NCBI GenBank assembly: GCA_963978895.1
Contig: OZ022238.1
Location: forward strand, 45,994,710 to 46,058,709
DNA from: Erpobdella octoculata
Taxonomy: Eukaryota; Annelida; Clitellata; Hirudinida; Erpobdellidae
Direction: 5' to 3'
DNA length: 64,000 nt
Part shown: positions 13,591-25,600 of the stretch, piece after piece
How the letters are laid out: every line of letters starts with the position of its first letter
How positions within the stretch are numbered: the first letter of the stretch is position 1
Translations under genes and position numbers: made by a program
The notes under the pieces: generated by a model
Database searches by the model: none
The model's input: only the letters and a program-made list of their open reading frames with translations
What the model was told of the DNA's origin: nothing

Positions 13591-13951
13591 AATGTTCTTT
13601 CTGTGATAAATTTAAATTTTTTTGGATTTAAATTAAAAACAGCTTCATGTCAAGACAGCCACCTGGCTAACTGGCTAGGTAGGCCAAAGCACTCGCTAGA
13701 CAAAAATTGGTTAAATTAAACTTGTAAAAGACTTCACCACCTTCTTAGGTTATCCAATTTCTCTAGAGGAAACGTTGATTAGGTTTTACTCATTCGTTTC
13801 TGTCGGCCAAAATTTTATCGCCAAAATTTGATTCTGAAATATTTAATTTTGCAAACGCTTTCTTTAATTTTTTAAATAATTAAATAAACAATTATAAGAT
13901 AAAAAGAATATTACCACAAGAAAACCAAAAAAGTCAACAGAATTTGCATGA
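13591..13951 (+). other. Spacer 3' of pseudogene B (no gene seen)
   Basis: Near-identical to 6743-7099 and 58736-59095. Only a duplicated flank, interrupted after GACAGACCA by the hAT element. Confidence 0.6.
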
Positions 13952-13958
13952 CAGACCA

Positions 13959-15848
13959 GTGGTCATTCCGACTCGCAGCTGTTTAATTTAGAACATTCAT
14001 GAAATGTATGAATCCCATAAAAAACAATTGATAGAGTCCTTTAAGGATGTTCTATGGATGTCCGCGACAGCTGATATTTGGTCAGCCCACAAGAGAGCAT
14101 TTATGGGTATCACGTTGCACTATGTGTGCTCACGAACATTGCAGATGAAGTTTTGATTTGTCGTCGATTAAAAGGGTCTCACACAGCTGAATCTATTGCA
14201 AAGATGTTAAATGACACTTTTGATGAATTTCAAATCACCAAACAAATTCTAAACATTGTCACAGACAATGCAGCTAATTTTGTTAAGGCATTTTCATTGG
14301 TGGCTGACAAAAACTCTATAGATGATGAAACTGAAGCGGACGAGCCTGTAAATGATATTTATGAAAAAGATGAAGAAATAAAAGGTGAAGGTATAGCAGA
14401 TTTTATAGAAAGTGAGCATGATAAGGATAATTCTGATGATGTGCTTCTTTTACCTCCTCATAAGCGCTGTGGTAATCATACATTAAATCTCGTGGCGAGT
14501 GTTGATGCATTGAGAGCTAGAGATAACTTGGAGTACAAACGACTTTATGATAGATCAATGGCAAAAGTTGTATCTTTATCAAACTCCATTCATCGCAGTG
14601 TAAAAAATGCTGAGGTTGTGAAAGACATTACAGGTTCAACATTTATAAAGCCAAATGTTACAAGATGGTGCTCAGAATTTTATTCCGTTGAAAGGGTTGT
14701 TAATATAGGTTTTGAAAAGGTTTGTGATTGTCAGAAGAAATTAGAACAAGCTACATTTAAAGAGATTGAGTTTGAATTTTTGAAATCATTTCTTCCGATT
14801 ATGAAACCAATAGTCACTGCAATGGATATCTTCCAAAGCGAGAAGTCATATATTGGCCACATAATTCCGACCATCATTGGAATACAAAAAAAATTACATT
14901 CCTGTTCAGAAAAAACCATCAAACCTCTTATACAAGCACTATCTCGGGGTATAGAGAAACGATTTGGTCCTGTTTTAGAAAATGAAGAGTATCTGCTAGC
15001 AACAGCGATAATTCCCCAATTCAAATTGAATTTTTTGTCCGATGAGCAAAAAAAATATTTGATTAAAGAAAAATTATTGGCTTACATAAAAGAGATGAAT
15101 CAAGAGCTTGAAAAATCAGGTTTATTTAACTTGTATTTAATTGCAAATGTTAAAAGGTTTTTTTTGGTTAACAATTAACAATACACAGCATTATTGTTTA
15201 ATTATTGTTTATTAATTATTGTTTTTATAACTATCTTTGCAGGTTGTAAATCTAGAAGCTCTACCTCAAAAACAATCACCTCTGTTGACAATGATCAGTG
15301 CAGTGAAAATGACGATTTGTACGACTATATGGATACCATACCAAACTCCTTTGACAATGTATTGGCTGAACAGCTTAATGATTATTTATCAAACCCGTCC
15401 AAGAACATCCAAAGTCTCTTCCATTATCCAAATGTTTGTGCAGCATTTATAAAGCTCAATTCAACATTGCCAAGTTTAGCAGCAGTTGAAAGACTTTTTA
15501 GTGTAGCAGGACAAATTTTATCTGACAGATGAAGTAAATTGTCTGATAACCATATCGATATGATGATTTTTTAAGAGATCATCTTAGATATTCTGTAAAT
15601 GCTTTTGATAGTATCATTTTGTAAATAATTGTGTAAATAAAAATGTAAATAATTATATTCTGTTCTTGGAAATTACATTTGTTTAAAATTTTAATGTTAA
15701 AAAGTAGTTAACTACTAGGAAGTAGTTAAGTAGGTAGTTAATAACTACTGCTTTTAAAAGTAGTTAGGAAATAGTTACTAACTACTTTTTTTGTGAGTAG
15801 TTAAATAAAGTAGTTAACTACTTTTAAAATAGTTAAAAACCATCACTG
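13959..15848 (+). mobile_element. hAT-family transposon (degenerate), 1.89 kb
   Basis: It interrupts sequence that is continuous in the other units (...GACAGACCACTTTAG... at 7092 and 59094). CAGACCA is found at both edges (13952-13958 and 15849-15855), a target duplication of about 7 bp; hAT normally gives 8. The right end finishes ...CCATCACTG. The left edge reads CAGTGGTCATT if it borrows CA from the flank. Subterminal AGTAGTTAACTACT repeats fill 15690-15835. Confidence 0.8.
14007..15532 (+). pseudogene. hAT transposase remnant
   Basis: The catalytic core is recognisable. TADIWSAHKRAFMG at about 14066 is in one frame. A frameshift near 14100-14130 then leads into ACRRLKG-like CRRLKGSHTAESIAKML, followed by NIVTDNAANFVKAF, a CGNHTLNLVAS box and KPNVTRWCSEFYSVERV, running to a stop at about 15178. 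After a roughly 65-bp disruption ending in an AG (possible intron or insertion), 15245-15532 encodes the C-terminal dimerisation block with LPSLAAVERLFSVAGQILSDR. It ends in a TGA where homologues continue, with the continuation visible after the stop. The N-terminal BED finger is missing. Frameshift and stops make it non-functional. Confidence 0.85.
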
Positions 15849-15855
15849 CAGACCA

Positions 15856-16626
15856 CTTTAGTTCTAGACTTGGACTCCTAATTTGAATGAAATAATAATA
15901 ATAATAATTTAATCATTTGATTAGGCGCTCCCTTATCGACAAAGTCCATTACGGGTTAGGGTTAGGGTTAGGGTTAGGTGACCCCTTGTATTAAACAGGA
16001 GAGATCAGTAGATGTCACGATGTGCTGTTTACAAAAATATAGCCGCGCGATACGCTTTAAATTTAAGTTTACCCAATACACCTTTCTAATATTTACATTT
16101 GTTTTTTTTTTGGGTCTGTCTATGTCTGCATTGCAGTGCCCACAAGTACATATTAGTAAACCGGGCACAAAAGCGAAAACTGTTAAGAAAACTCTTATCT
16201 TCAACTATAAATAAAATACTCAATTTATTCCACACTGGAATGTGGCTGCAGTGTTAGAAAAAGTTATAGTGCCAGTGAAAAAAACTAAATAGAATTTAGT
16301 ATCAGGTATTCTGAATAGAGCCTGGGATCAATTAACGTTATTTTCTGACTGTCACAAGCAATAATTCAAATAAAACTTGAAAATAGTTAAGTTTAAACGG
16401 TTCAAGTTAATTAGTAATTGTTACAGTTAAATAATGAAATGAAGCAAATCACCACACGTGAAGTCCAACGTTACATTTGCTAAATACATGTATAGCTTTT
16501 ATCAACACAAACCGCATCGTCGCTGGGTGTCTCCTTGAGCAATCATGTGATTTTGGCCGTCATATTGAACGCGAAAAATATAAACGCGGTAACTTATATT
16601 TTTAGGACGACCAAGTGGAGTGCCAA
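15856..16626 (+). other. Spacer with unit-specific insertion (no gene seen)
   Basis: It matches 7099-7794. Relative to that copy it carries about 85 extra bases at 15890-15980, including (AAT)n and the telomere-like repeat. No coding evidence. Confidence 0.55.
15953..15978 (+). repeat. Interstitial telomere-like (TTAGGG)4 tract
   Basis: GGG followed by TTAGGG repeats and a final TTAGG, inside an insertion found only in this unit. (TTAGGG)n is the telomere repeat of most animals, but not of insects with canonical TTAGG. The tract is short. Confidence 0.85.
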
Positions 16627-16782
16627 CAGTCAATCTATTAATGCCATACTGACAAATGTACGAAGCAGTCAATCTATTAATTCCATATTGACAAATGTAC
16701 GAAGCAGTCAATCTATTAATTCCATATTGACAAATGTACGAAGCAGTCAATCTATTAATGCCATACTGACAAATGTACGAAG
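16627..16782. repeat. 39-bp VNTR, 4 units
   Basis: Same unit as 7795-7911, with one more copy. Internal units differ by single bases (ATGCC/ATTCC, ATACTG/ATATTG), so the extra unit most resembles the second and third units. Confidence 0.92.
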
Positions 16783-17362
16783 CAGTCTCAGAACGTTTAA
16801 ACTGCAGTTTAGTGATGTTTTGTGACCTTGCGTCATTTTTAAAAAAAAGAAAACACATTTATTTATTTAATTTGCATGTGCTGGCTGTTCAAGTTTTGCA
16901 TACAAACAAATTTGAATAAATACAAGTTCAATTAAATTACTGCTATAATTTCGCTGGTTTCTACATTTTTGTTTCCGCCTGTAATTTATTTATTTACTAT
17001 GATTTTAAACATAATAATAAATAGGGTTATAGAGACCCACAAAATTAATTGCCCCTGGCCCCGTTCATCCTCTCACAGACCTGTACGAGACTGTACAAGT
17101 TCTTAATAAGAACTTCTTATGATATTAGGGGAAATTGGGCGCGAATTAACAAGATTATTATTTTCAAAAGTACGTTTACGGGCAAAATTTGAGGCAAAAA
17201 AATCAATGGTAAGTGGTCAAAAATTGATTACAACCTCATGTGATACTGATATGAGCGTAGTAAACATACTTAGAAACAACTTGACTGGATTTCTCAATTA
17301 CCGTTAAACTGATACATATTGACTCTACTACTCTAATATTCGTTGACTTGCCAGTTATCAAC

Positions 17363-18703
17363 GGGATGCGGAAAGTTCGCCCCCGGCTTTTCCACCGTCT
17401 TTTCGCCCCCATCTTTTCGCCCCCGTTTTTACGCCCCCGGGGAAGTTTTGCACCCGGTTTTTTGCCCTTGGGAAAGTTCGCCCCCGCGCTTTTTGCCCCT
17501 GGAAAAGTTCGCTCCCGATTTTTCACCCCAGTTTTTTCGTCCCCATTTTTTCGCCCCATTTTTCGCTCCCGGCATAATTTGCTCCCAGTTTTTTACCCCC
17601 GGTTTTTCGTTCCTGGATTTTTGCCCTTAGTTTTTTACTTCTGGTTTTTGTTCTCAGTGGTGTGCTCTCGAGAAAGTTTGCTCCCGGGTTTTGGCCTTTT
17701 TAAAAGTAAGTCTTCTGGTTTTTGCTTCTGATTTTTTACCAAAAACTTGGTTCCGAGAATGTTAGCTTTTGTTCTAGGGAAAATCTGCTACTTCGACTTT
17801 TGCCCCAGATTTTTTTCACTTAACGTTTGTTACAGGAAAAACTTTCTCTCGCTTTTGCATTTTCAGCTTCTTCTTCTTTCCTTTTTTTCCAGTATTTACC
17901 CCAAGAACATTCCACTGGGCTTTTCGTCGCGCTAAAAATTTAGAGCTTCCCTGGAAAGACTCACTATTTAATATAACTATTTGCTTATGCAAAAATTAAA
18001 TCCCAGTTTCACGCTCTGTGGAAGATTTGACTCTATATCCGTTTTTGAGTAAAAAAGTAACAACCTTTTGAAGAAAAGTAAAAATATTTTTGGAGAAGTT
18101 TTGCAAAAAACATCAAGGCCACCCATGCATCTGGTCATCAGCTATTTTAAGAAAAAAATGTTTATAAGATTTTAGAGAAGTATCTACGATTACCCCCCCC
18201 CCCTTAACTCGACTATCTGGTATTGTGAGAGGGAAAGTGTCTAGGAAAGTTTTTAAAGTGTGGGTTTTAAAAACATTTGCCTTCTCAGCTTTATGCTGAA
18301 ATGACGCTCCTGCCCTCCAATAATTTTCAAATATCACCTCAAAGTCAAGTGGTCTGGATGAAACACTACTGGCAATATTTTTCAGGGGTTATATTTCTAA
18401 GGAAAAAAAGGTTGTAGGAGGGAAAAAGTCGAAAGCACCAAGAACTAACGTCTCATGAGAAGAATGTGCAAAAAATTTTAAAATGTTGAGAAACTTTTCC
18501 AGATAAAAAATCAGGGATGAAAACCGGAAGGAAATTTTCCCAGGGACAAAAAACTGAGAGTCAAAAACTAGGAGCCAAAAATTGGAGGCGAAAAAACGGG
18601 TACGAAAAACTGGGGGCGAAAAATTGGGGGTGAACTTTCCCAGGGGCAAAAAAACGGGGCGAAAAGACGGGGGCAAAAAACGGGGGCGAACTTTCCGTAA
18701 ACC
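17363..18703. mobile_element. Foldback/MULE-like element, copy 2
   Basis: Same element and same GTTATCAAC duplication (17354-17362, 18704-18712) as copy 1, so it was copied by segmental duplication and did not insert independently. Its left C-rich array is longer, with additional GCCCCTGGAAAAGTTCGC-type units at 17450-17520. Confidence 0.72.
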
Positions 18704-18712
18704 GTTATCAAC

Positions 18713-19430
18713 CCTATTTTAAACCAGGCGCCCCAATGTTTACTCTAAGATGTTTGCTGGTTTGTTACTTTATGATCAGCAGTCCCGTTCAGTAATCCGG
18801 CCTTGGTCAAGGGATTCCAACCTTTGGCTCAGGCAAGCAGGCACACATATACGGTAAAGTTAGTATAATGGATTTAACAAGTGAACCGTAAAAACTTTGT
18901 TTTTTTTAAATCGTCGTAATTTTTATAATACTTAGTGTTTGTAAATTATTTCTTTATGATACTAATTTTAAAAAATAGAAAGTAAATTGACCAACGTTTT
19001 CTTGAAACCCAATGTGAGATGTATTTGAGAATGGAAAATATAAGAAACTTTTAAAGCAATATGAAAAAAACAATGTTGTATAATTAATTTTTAAATTTGT
19101 TTAAATAAGTCTATAAAAAAAACATTGATTACCATAACATGATATGTGAAAAAATGAGTGAACCTTTATTTAATTGCTCTTAATTTGTTTTTGTTTTCAA
19201 ACATAAATAATTATTATCCTAAATATTAAAAAAAATTCCAGAATGCATTGTTTTAAGGAGTGAGCCTATATTTCAAAATTCAACTCAAGGTTTGCAAACA
19301 TTCAAGCAAACAAGCAATCGAGACTGGTGGGGAAATTAATAGAAAATAATTCAAAATATTGAAAAAATTTACTTTTTCAATTTTTTACTAGACTTTTCTA
19401 AGTAGCAGGTGTTCACAATGATAAATTTTG
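18713..19430 (+). other. Spacer (no gene seen)
   Basis: Duplicate of 9753-10499 with small indels. Nothing recognisable. Confidence 0.5.
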
Positions 19431-19439
19431 TAAAGATCC

Positions 19440-19765
19440 TTTTATTGGTTCTGGGGTTAAATAATTACAAGCATTACAAATTTGGGCTGTATATATTAGA
19501 TCAATATTAGTAGAAATTTGGACGACACTTAACTCATTTTTCTTCAAATGTTTTCTAAAAGAAGATGTTTCAAAAATTAAAAAAATCTGTTTATTTTTAT
19601 TGTTGATAGTATAGAAGAATAAACTTATTTATGATATCAAGTTTCTTCTGGCAGCAACAGAAGCTCCAATAGCAAGTATTTCTTGTGGATCAAATTTTTG
19701 GTTTGGTGCTCGTCCAAATATTTCTTCAACCATATATTTCTGGCTTTGATAATAGAAACCTCAAA
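19440..19765 (-). pseudogene. Decayed 3' tail of a type 2 HSP70 gene, relic 2
   Basis: Same exon 6/exon 8 fusion as relic 1. Here the last-exon part keeps GCTATTGGAGC, and the adjacent sequence reads TTGATAGTATAGAAGAATAAAC, closer to the intact type 2 3' flanks at 22610 and 43540. Confidence 0.72.
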
Positions 19766-19940
19766 TAAACGCATTTTTAAATAAATTTATTTTTTATCTT
19801 TACTTGTTTTTATACACGTATTTTAAATTTTCTGAGTTATGCATTGAATAACTTTTATTGTTTGACTTACTAAAACGTGAGTTGCAATGCCTCTGCATAT
19901 CTCTTTGTTTTAAAAAATCATATGTTGTATAAGAAACGCT

Positions 19941-20462
19941 TTAAGGCGGGCGCACACCAAGGATATCTTGATATATATCAAGACATCCTTGGCGCACACG
20001 AACAACAAATTTGAGCAATTTACTTGCACAACTAAATTTCTTGAGCAACTTTTGCGCGCACACGCTTAGAGTAACAGTTGGTATTTTTCGTTGAAATTCT
20101 TTAATAAATTAATTTATTACATTAAATCAAATTCCATCACAATATTTTCTCGCAAGTTTTCTATTTTTTTCAATAATCAAGTCATAAAACTTTGTGCAAA
20201 TTACTACAATTTTTCATTAAAATTTATCAAAGTCATAACAGAATCGCTTGTTCATTTTATTTTTATATTTTTCTTATAAAAAAAACTATTTAACTAATTA
20301 CAGAAAGACGGGTGACTAAAAGTTGTCCAAAATATTCAAACGAATTTGAAAACTAAACTAGTTGGGCAACTGAGTTGACAACTTAAAAAGTTGCTCAACT
20401 CATGGCGCGCACACGGGCAATTTGGCTGCACAACTCGATTTGCACAACTTAATTGCACAACT
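19941..20462. mobile_element. PIF/Harbinger-like terminal element (non-autonomous)
   Basis: It begins TTAAGGCGGGCGCACACGAA, with subterminal TTGCACAACT / GAGCAACTT motifs. It ends near 20462 in the inverted counterpart (GGCGCGCACACGGGCAATTT, GCACAACTTAA). A TTA(A) boundary and G/C-rich GGGCGCACACG ends are typical of PIF/Harbinger elements. The neighbouring MADF ORF supports this. The same left end begins at 63673 in the last unit. Confidence 0.55.
19958..19991. mobile_element. 34-bp P-element terminal relic with 8-bp target duplication
   Basis: A near-perfect 34-bp palindrome formed by two inverted copies of the terminal 17 bp of the P element at 39124-42703 (CAAGGATGTCTTGATAT, one arm with a single mismatch). 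It is bounded by GCGCACAC on both sides (19950-19957 and 19992-19999), the 8-bp duplication expected of P elements. The homologous site at about 63673-63690 reads straight through and is empty. Confidence 0.88.
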
Positions 20463-20600
20463 TAAGGCGGGCGCACACGAAGAACAAAGTTGTGCAACTA
20501 AGTTGTGCAACTCGAGTTGTGCAGCCAAATTGCTCGTGTGCGCACCTCGAGTTGGACAACTTTTCAAGTTGTCAACTCAGTTACCCAACTGGTTTAGTTT
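20330..20600. repeat. Head-to-head inverted repeat, arms about 130 bp
   Basis: The two arms, 20330-20462 and 20466-20600, are imperfect reverse complements centred near 20464. They share the order CAAACGAATTTGAAAACTAAA, CAACTGAGTTGACAACTT, GCAATTTGGCTGCACAACTCGA. This looks like two Harbinger-like element ends abutting. Confidence 0.8.
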
Positions 20601-20677
20601 TCAAATTCGTTTGAAAACTTCGAGACACACATTGCACTGTGATTGGTTGATCACTTTTGTTTATAAAAAATATTAAA

Positions 20678-20863
20678 ATGGAAGTAGAGTGGACGAGCGA
20701 AGCGATCACAAATTTAATAAACTACTATAAAGAAAATAGTAGTTTGTACGATATTTGTTCGCCGGATTATAGAAACCGTGAAAAAAACGTGTTCTTGTGC
20801 AAAAATGTGCGGACTCGCTCGGGAAGAATGGTGAAAATAATATTTTTTATGCATTTGCCTTAA
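20678..20863 (+). pseudogene. MADF-domain protein N-terminal fragment
   Basis: ATG at 20678 opens VEWTSEAITNLINYY, then SLYDICSPDYRNREKN, matching the start of MADF/Myb-SANT-like domains (W..EAI..LI..Y....LYD..S.DYRNR). Such proteins are the usual accessory DNA-binding partner in PIF/Harbinger transposons. An inverted CCAAT (ATTGG at 20642) and TTTATAAAAA precede it. It either ends at the TAA or splices at GGTGAAAATA (about 20830). The next plausible acceptor is TTTTTCCAG at about 21140, but the rest of the protein is absent. Probably a transposon fragment. Confidence 0.55.
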
Positions 20864-20879
20864 ATTGTATCTTAAATTT

Positions 20880-21473
20880 TAAACGTGGTCAATGACTAGT
20901 ATTGGGATATTTAAACATTTTAGTTTTAAAAGAGATTTGGCGTCGCATTGTCAATAATACTCAATAGCAATTTCCCTTAGTCAATAGTCTAGCTAGCCTA
21001 GCCACTAGTGCTTTGTATAAATAAAAATGTTCACATTATTGTAAGAGTGAAATTAAAAAAGCAATCCTATCGATTACTATAAGCACATGGAATTTTATTC
21101 TTAGTTTTTGTTTTCTAATAAATCTTACAACTTTTTTCCAGCTACCCACAAAGTAAAAAAGAAAATAACGCGCACAGGCATATAACGCGCTAAGGGGTGC
21201 GCGGTATGCATAGACTTATATATATATAAGTCTATGGCGGTATGTAACAAGTGAAGCAAAAACAAAGTTTTTTAAAAGTACACTTTTATATTTTTACTAC
21301 ATAAACAAAAAACATATTAGCATAAACAATAAATAGTTCGACGAAAATATCACAAATGAGTATTTATTTAAATTTTGTCCAATCGATCCGAAAATTTGAT
21401 AGAATGCATTATTAATCAGTTCGGAGGTATGTTTATATTTTTAAGTCTCTAGCTTATCGGGAAGTTAGTTTAA
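20880..21473 (+). other. Spacer (no gene seen)
   Basis: The first half is unique in the window. From 21145 it matches 37190-37275 plus 38400-38631 (and 10985-11075). It contains GCATAGACTTATATATATATAAGTCTATGGC, a near-perfect palindrome at about 21208-21238 that also serves as the hAT target site in the other copy. Confidence 0.5.
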
Positions 21474-22145
21474 AATCATCATCATCATCATTTATTTTTG
21501 AAACGTCCCTATTCCACGCTATGCTAGGGTTGGACGTTTTTCCATATCAGGCCCCTCCACAAGTCACGATCCAGGGCAGACTGCCGCTTCAGGCCGAGCT
21601 CATCCATGTCTTTCTTTACACAATTCCACCAAGTCTTCCTACTTCTACCTTTACTTTTCACTCCTACAACATCCACATCTCTAATTGCCGAAACCCAATC
21701 ATCTGCACTTTTACGCTCCAAATGTCCAAACCACTTTAGTTTTCCACGCCTAACCACATCAGACACACAAGGAACATTCAGAAAGCTATACAAATCCACA
21801 CTACGTGCACGATCATTCAACGAAACACCACACACCCATCTAACCATCATACGCTCTGCCCTTTCTAAACTTCTTAGATTCTCCACCTTCATAGACCATG
21901 TTTCAGTGTCATAAACAAGGACACTTTGAACACATGCCCTATACACCTTTCCTTTCACATGAAAGGATGCACCACGGGTGGTCAAGATAGGAGATAACTC
22001 TTTGAATTTAGCCCAGGCAGAACGCACTCTAGCTCTCACCGCCTCTTCTACACCTCCCCCTGCACCCAATGTGTCACCTAGGTAACAGAACTTGGTCACA
22101 CTCTCCACCTTTACGCCTGGCTCAAAATCGATTGCAAATTTTGAT
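21474..22145 (-). mobile_element. LINE fragment, reverse-transcriptase C-terminal region
   Basis: A - strand frame from 22108 to 21524 encodes 194 residues with CYLGDTLGAGGGVEEAV, VKGKVYRACVQSVLVYDTETW, ERMMVRWVCGVSL and RRGKLKWFGHLERK. This is the conserved region C-terminal to the reverse transcriptase in many invertebrate non-LTR retrotransposons. It terminates in a (GAT)n tail at 21474-21492. The 5' part is missing (boundary near 22145). The duplicate at 38632-42890 is split by a P element. Confidence 0.85.
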
Positions 22146-22631
22146 TACAGATCGAGAGACAGAAAAGTCAAGTTAAGTAAAAGTGTGTAAAAACGCGTGC
22201 GTTATATGCGAAGAAACATGGTAACTGACGCAAGTGCCGCCTGGTGAATAATTTAAAGTGCGTTACGAAATAAATTGAGATAATTTGAAATAATGATTAA
22301 ATGGCAAATGGGTTAAGTCTATGCTGGAAGTTTCAAAGTTTTAACTTGTCCAAAAATTGGTGAAAATCAATTTAAAGATTTTGTGCTGTATATAATAAAT
22401 CAATATTACTAGAAATTTGGACACTTTACTTTTTTTTTTCAAATGTTTTCTAAAAAAAGTTTTAACTTGTCCAAAAGTTGGTGAAAATCAAATGTGGACA
22501 CTTTACTTATTTTTTTTTCAAATGTTTTCTAAAAAAAGTTTTAAGTTGTCCAAAAGTTGGTGAAAAAGGATGATTGAAAATTAAAAAATCTGTTTATTTT
22601 TATTGTTGATAGTATAGAAGAATAAACTTAT
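22146..22631 (-). other. 3' flank of type 2 gene D (no gene seen)
   Basis: It contains two to three imperfect copies of a roughly 70-bp phrase (TTTTAACTTGTCCAAAAGTTGGTGAAAATCAA ... TTTCAAATGTTTTCTAAAAAAAG). The paralogous flank at 43130-43500 has an extra copy. No coding signal. Confidence 0.55.
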
Positions 22632-25600
22632 TTATAATATTAAGTTTCTTCTAGCAGCAACAGAAGCTCCAATAGCAAGTATTTCTTCTGGATCAAATTT
22701 TTGGTTTGGTGCTCGTCCAAATATTTCTTCAACCATATCTTTGACCTTTAAAAAAGTAAATTTTAGTTACAAATATGCTTTTCTGCAGATTTCAGTTATA
22801 TCAAAGAAATGCTTATAACAAAGTTCCGCTTGTTAAAAATTTCTTTCTTACTTTGGCACCGTTAATACAAAAAACACTCTGATATAACTAGATTTTTTGT
22901 GGTTATCATAAAAAGAGCTTGAATACCTTTGGCATTTTCGTAATTCCACCAACTAATAAAACTTCATCAATGTCCTTCTTAGTAATTTTGGCTAATTCAG
23001 TGGCCTTTTTAATGCTCTCTTCACACAAAAAAATTGTCCTTTTAAGCAAATCATCGACAATGTTTTCAAATTCTTTTCTTGTTATCTCCGTTTTAAAATC
23101 TTTATAAGCACCATCTAAATCTTTTCCCCATGTCTCGAAATCTCTTATTTCAGTATCTTCCGATAATCGGATTTTAATATTTTCTACTTTAGCGAGATCC
23201 GAGAATGACTGCAAATTTAGAATTAGAAGCTTTAATTGAAAACATTCATCACCGAATTACTTTCAAATTTTCATAAATGACACTAATCTAATATTTATTA
23301 AGACTAGGTAAAAACTATTTAACATCAAAATTCTATAACATGAAAATGTTTTCTGCATTAACAATTAATTAACCTCTTGTCCAAGTTTTTTCTTTATAAA
23401 GTCTAATAAACGATAGTCAAAAGCTTCTCCATTGAGCATCAAGTCGCCAGTCGAATAAGTTTCCATAACCCCATTTTTGGATTTGATAATAGAAACCTCA
23501 AATTTTCCTCCACCAAAATCATAAACAGCAATCCTAAAAAATCAAAGTATAATAATAATCTGATGTATCAAACATTAATAATAATAATAACTTGTAAATA
23601 AAAATCCACAGCTTGTAACTAACACTCTATCACTAGAAGTAGTTTCATTTGACTCAAGCGCAAGTGCAGCAGCAATTGGTTCTCTGATCACATCAATTCG
23701 TTCAAATCCAGCAAGTTTGCTAGCTTTTTTTAGTTGCTATTTATTTAAAAAACAATTTAATTTGAATTACTAACATTTTTTATAACAAAACGTTGTGTTA
23801 TAATGTAGATAGTTACCTTATAATCAGAACTATAACTTGGAACAGTGACGACAGCATAATTAACTGTATCTTTAAGATCCTCTTCTGTTGACAAATAAAA
23901 TTGAATTTTATTATATTTTTTATATACAATTTTTTTAGTGAAATATTTAATTACACAAAATTAACCAGCTGAATGTTTCATTTTTTTAAAAAGTTGTGCA
24001 GCAATTTCATATGGTTGATATATTCCAATGTCTGGGACTTTGACTATCGGTATATCATTTTTTCCTTCTATGACTTCGAGTTGTCTGGTTTTCCTTTTTT
24101 TAAATGATGGTAAATGTTTAAAATTGTAATAATGTTAAGTTATCGAAAGTTTCTCATGTACCGTAAAACGGGAAGTAATTTTGGCCCAAATTAATTTTTT
24201 TGTTTAAATTGCTTTGACCTTCCATAAAACCGAACAAAAAGGTTTTTCACCCAAACCAACTTCGGATGTTAATTTTTATTTTGGTACTTCAGGGAGATTT
24301 TGGCCATTGAAAAGCCGCATTTGAAAGTATACTATTACAAATTTCTTCGTAATTGTTGTGTGTTGAAATGTGGAAATTTATTGAGTTTTTCCTATAGCGC
24401 AATTTTTACACAGTTTTATTTAATTTTATTTCTCTGTGTTGTGAAGATATTTTTTTTATAAATTTATAATTTATTTTTCACCACCTTTTAAACAAGTTAA
24501 AACTTTGAAACTTTTAGCATAGACTTTAGCCACCCACCAAAACATTTTTCAATAGTTTTCGAAACAATTTAATCATGATTTAGAATAATTTAAATAATTA
24601 TTTTCTAACAATTTCAAAATTATTCACTAGATAGCGCTTACGTCAATTAAATGAACTTTTAAGTAATCATGACTTTGTCAAAAACTCATTAAATAATTGA
24701 CTTCAGTATTACTATAAACAATGGTAAAACTATTATTTCATTTAGAGATCGATTTGCATAATGTTAAAATATAAAAGTTTGATTTAAAAGAAAAAGATTC
24801 ATGCTTAGACTTGTTTTACATGCCCCACAGAGAGAAACGATGTACCCGCTCAGATATTAAATAATTAACGATTTCCTTCTCTACCATTATTAAATGCTTT
24901 GGATCGAACCTGGTTCAAGCAAATTAAAATTACTAAATTTCATGCATGCATTCTAGCGATGTTTTCTTTTGAACAATAAATCCAACATTATGTTTGATGC
25001 AATCGGATAACCTCTTGCATAATAAGCTTAGAAAAAAACTTTTTTGATCTTTAGGACTGTCAGTGTACAATTGCATATTAACCTTTATTACACGCAATCA
25101 GATAACCTCTTGCATAATAAACTTAAGGAAAACGTTTTGGATCTTTAAGACTGATACTGTACAACTTTTATCATACGCCTGCGTGCACTAATTTTAGCAA
25201 CTGCTTAAGGCTGACCTCTGCGGCCACCACGTTATGCGAAATTGCTAACATACATACATACATACATACATACATAGGAAATTATATATGTAGATGTTTT
25301 CAATCAACTTCGATCTAAAATCACTTAAACGATGAAATGTAACTATTGTTTATTTATTTATATTTTTCTAAAAAGTTACAACAAGACGACTATGTTGCTC
25401 TTTGCATTATGTTTTGTAAATTGCGTTTTTGTGATTTAAGCTTCTCTTTTCCTGGTTGCACGTTTTATGAGAAAACACGCTAATTGCGCTAAAACGTGTT
25501 TTCTTTTTAATCCTATTACATGAGTTTTTTTTTTTTTTTTATAATAGTTTATAGTCCTTTACACCAAGTGTTTTAAGACTGAAACGGCTGTGTCAGAAGC

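Noticed and set aside
16502..16858. 118-codon frame with ICQYGINRLTASY repeats
   Set aside because: Reverse translation of the 39-bp VNTR; outside the repeat the frame has no conserved features.
24890..24935. tRNA-like B box (GGTTCGATCC on the - strand)
   Set aside because: No A box at the right distance and no acceptor or anticodon stems could be paired.
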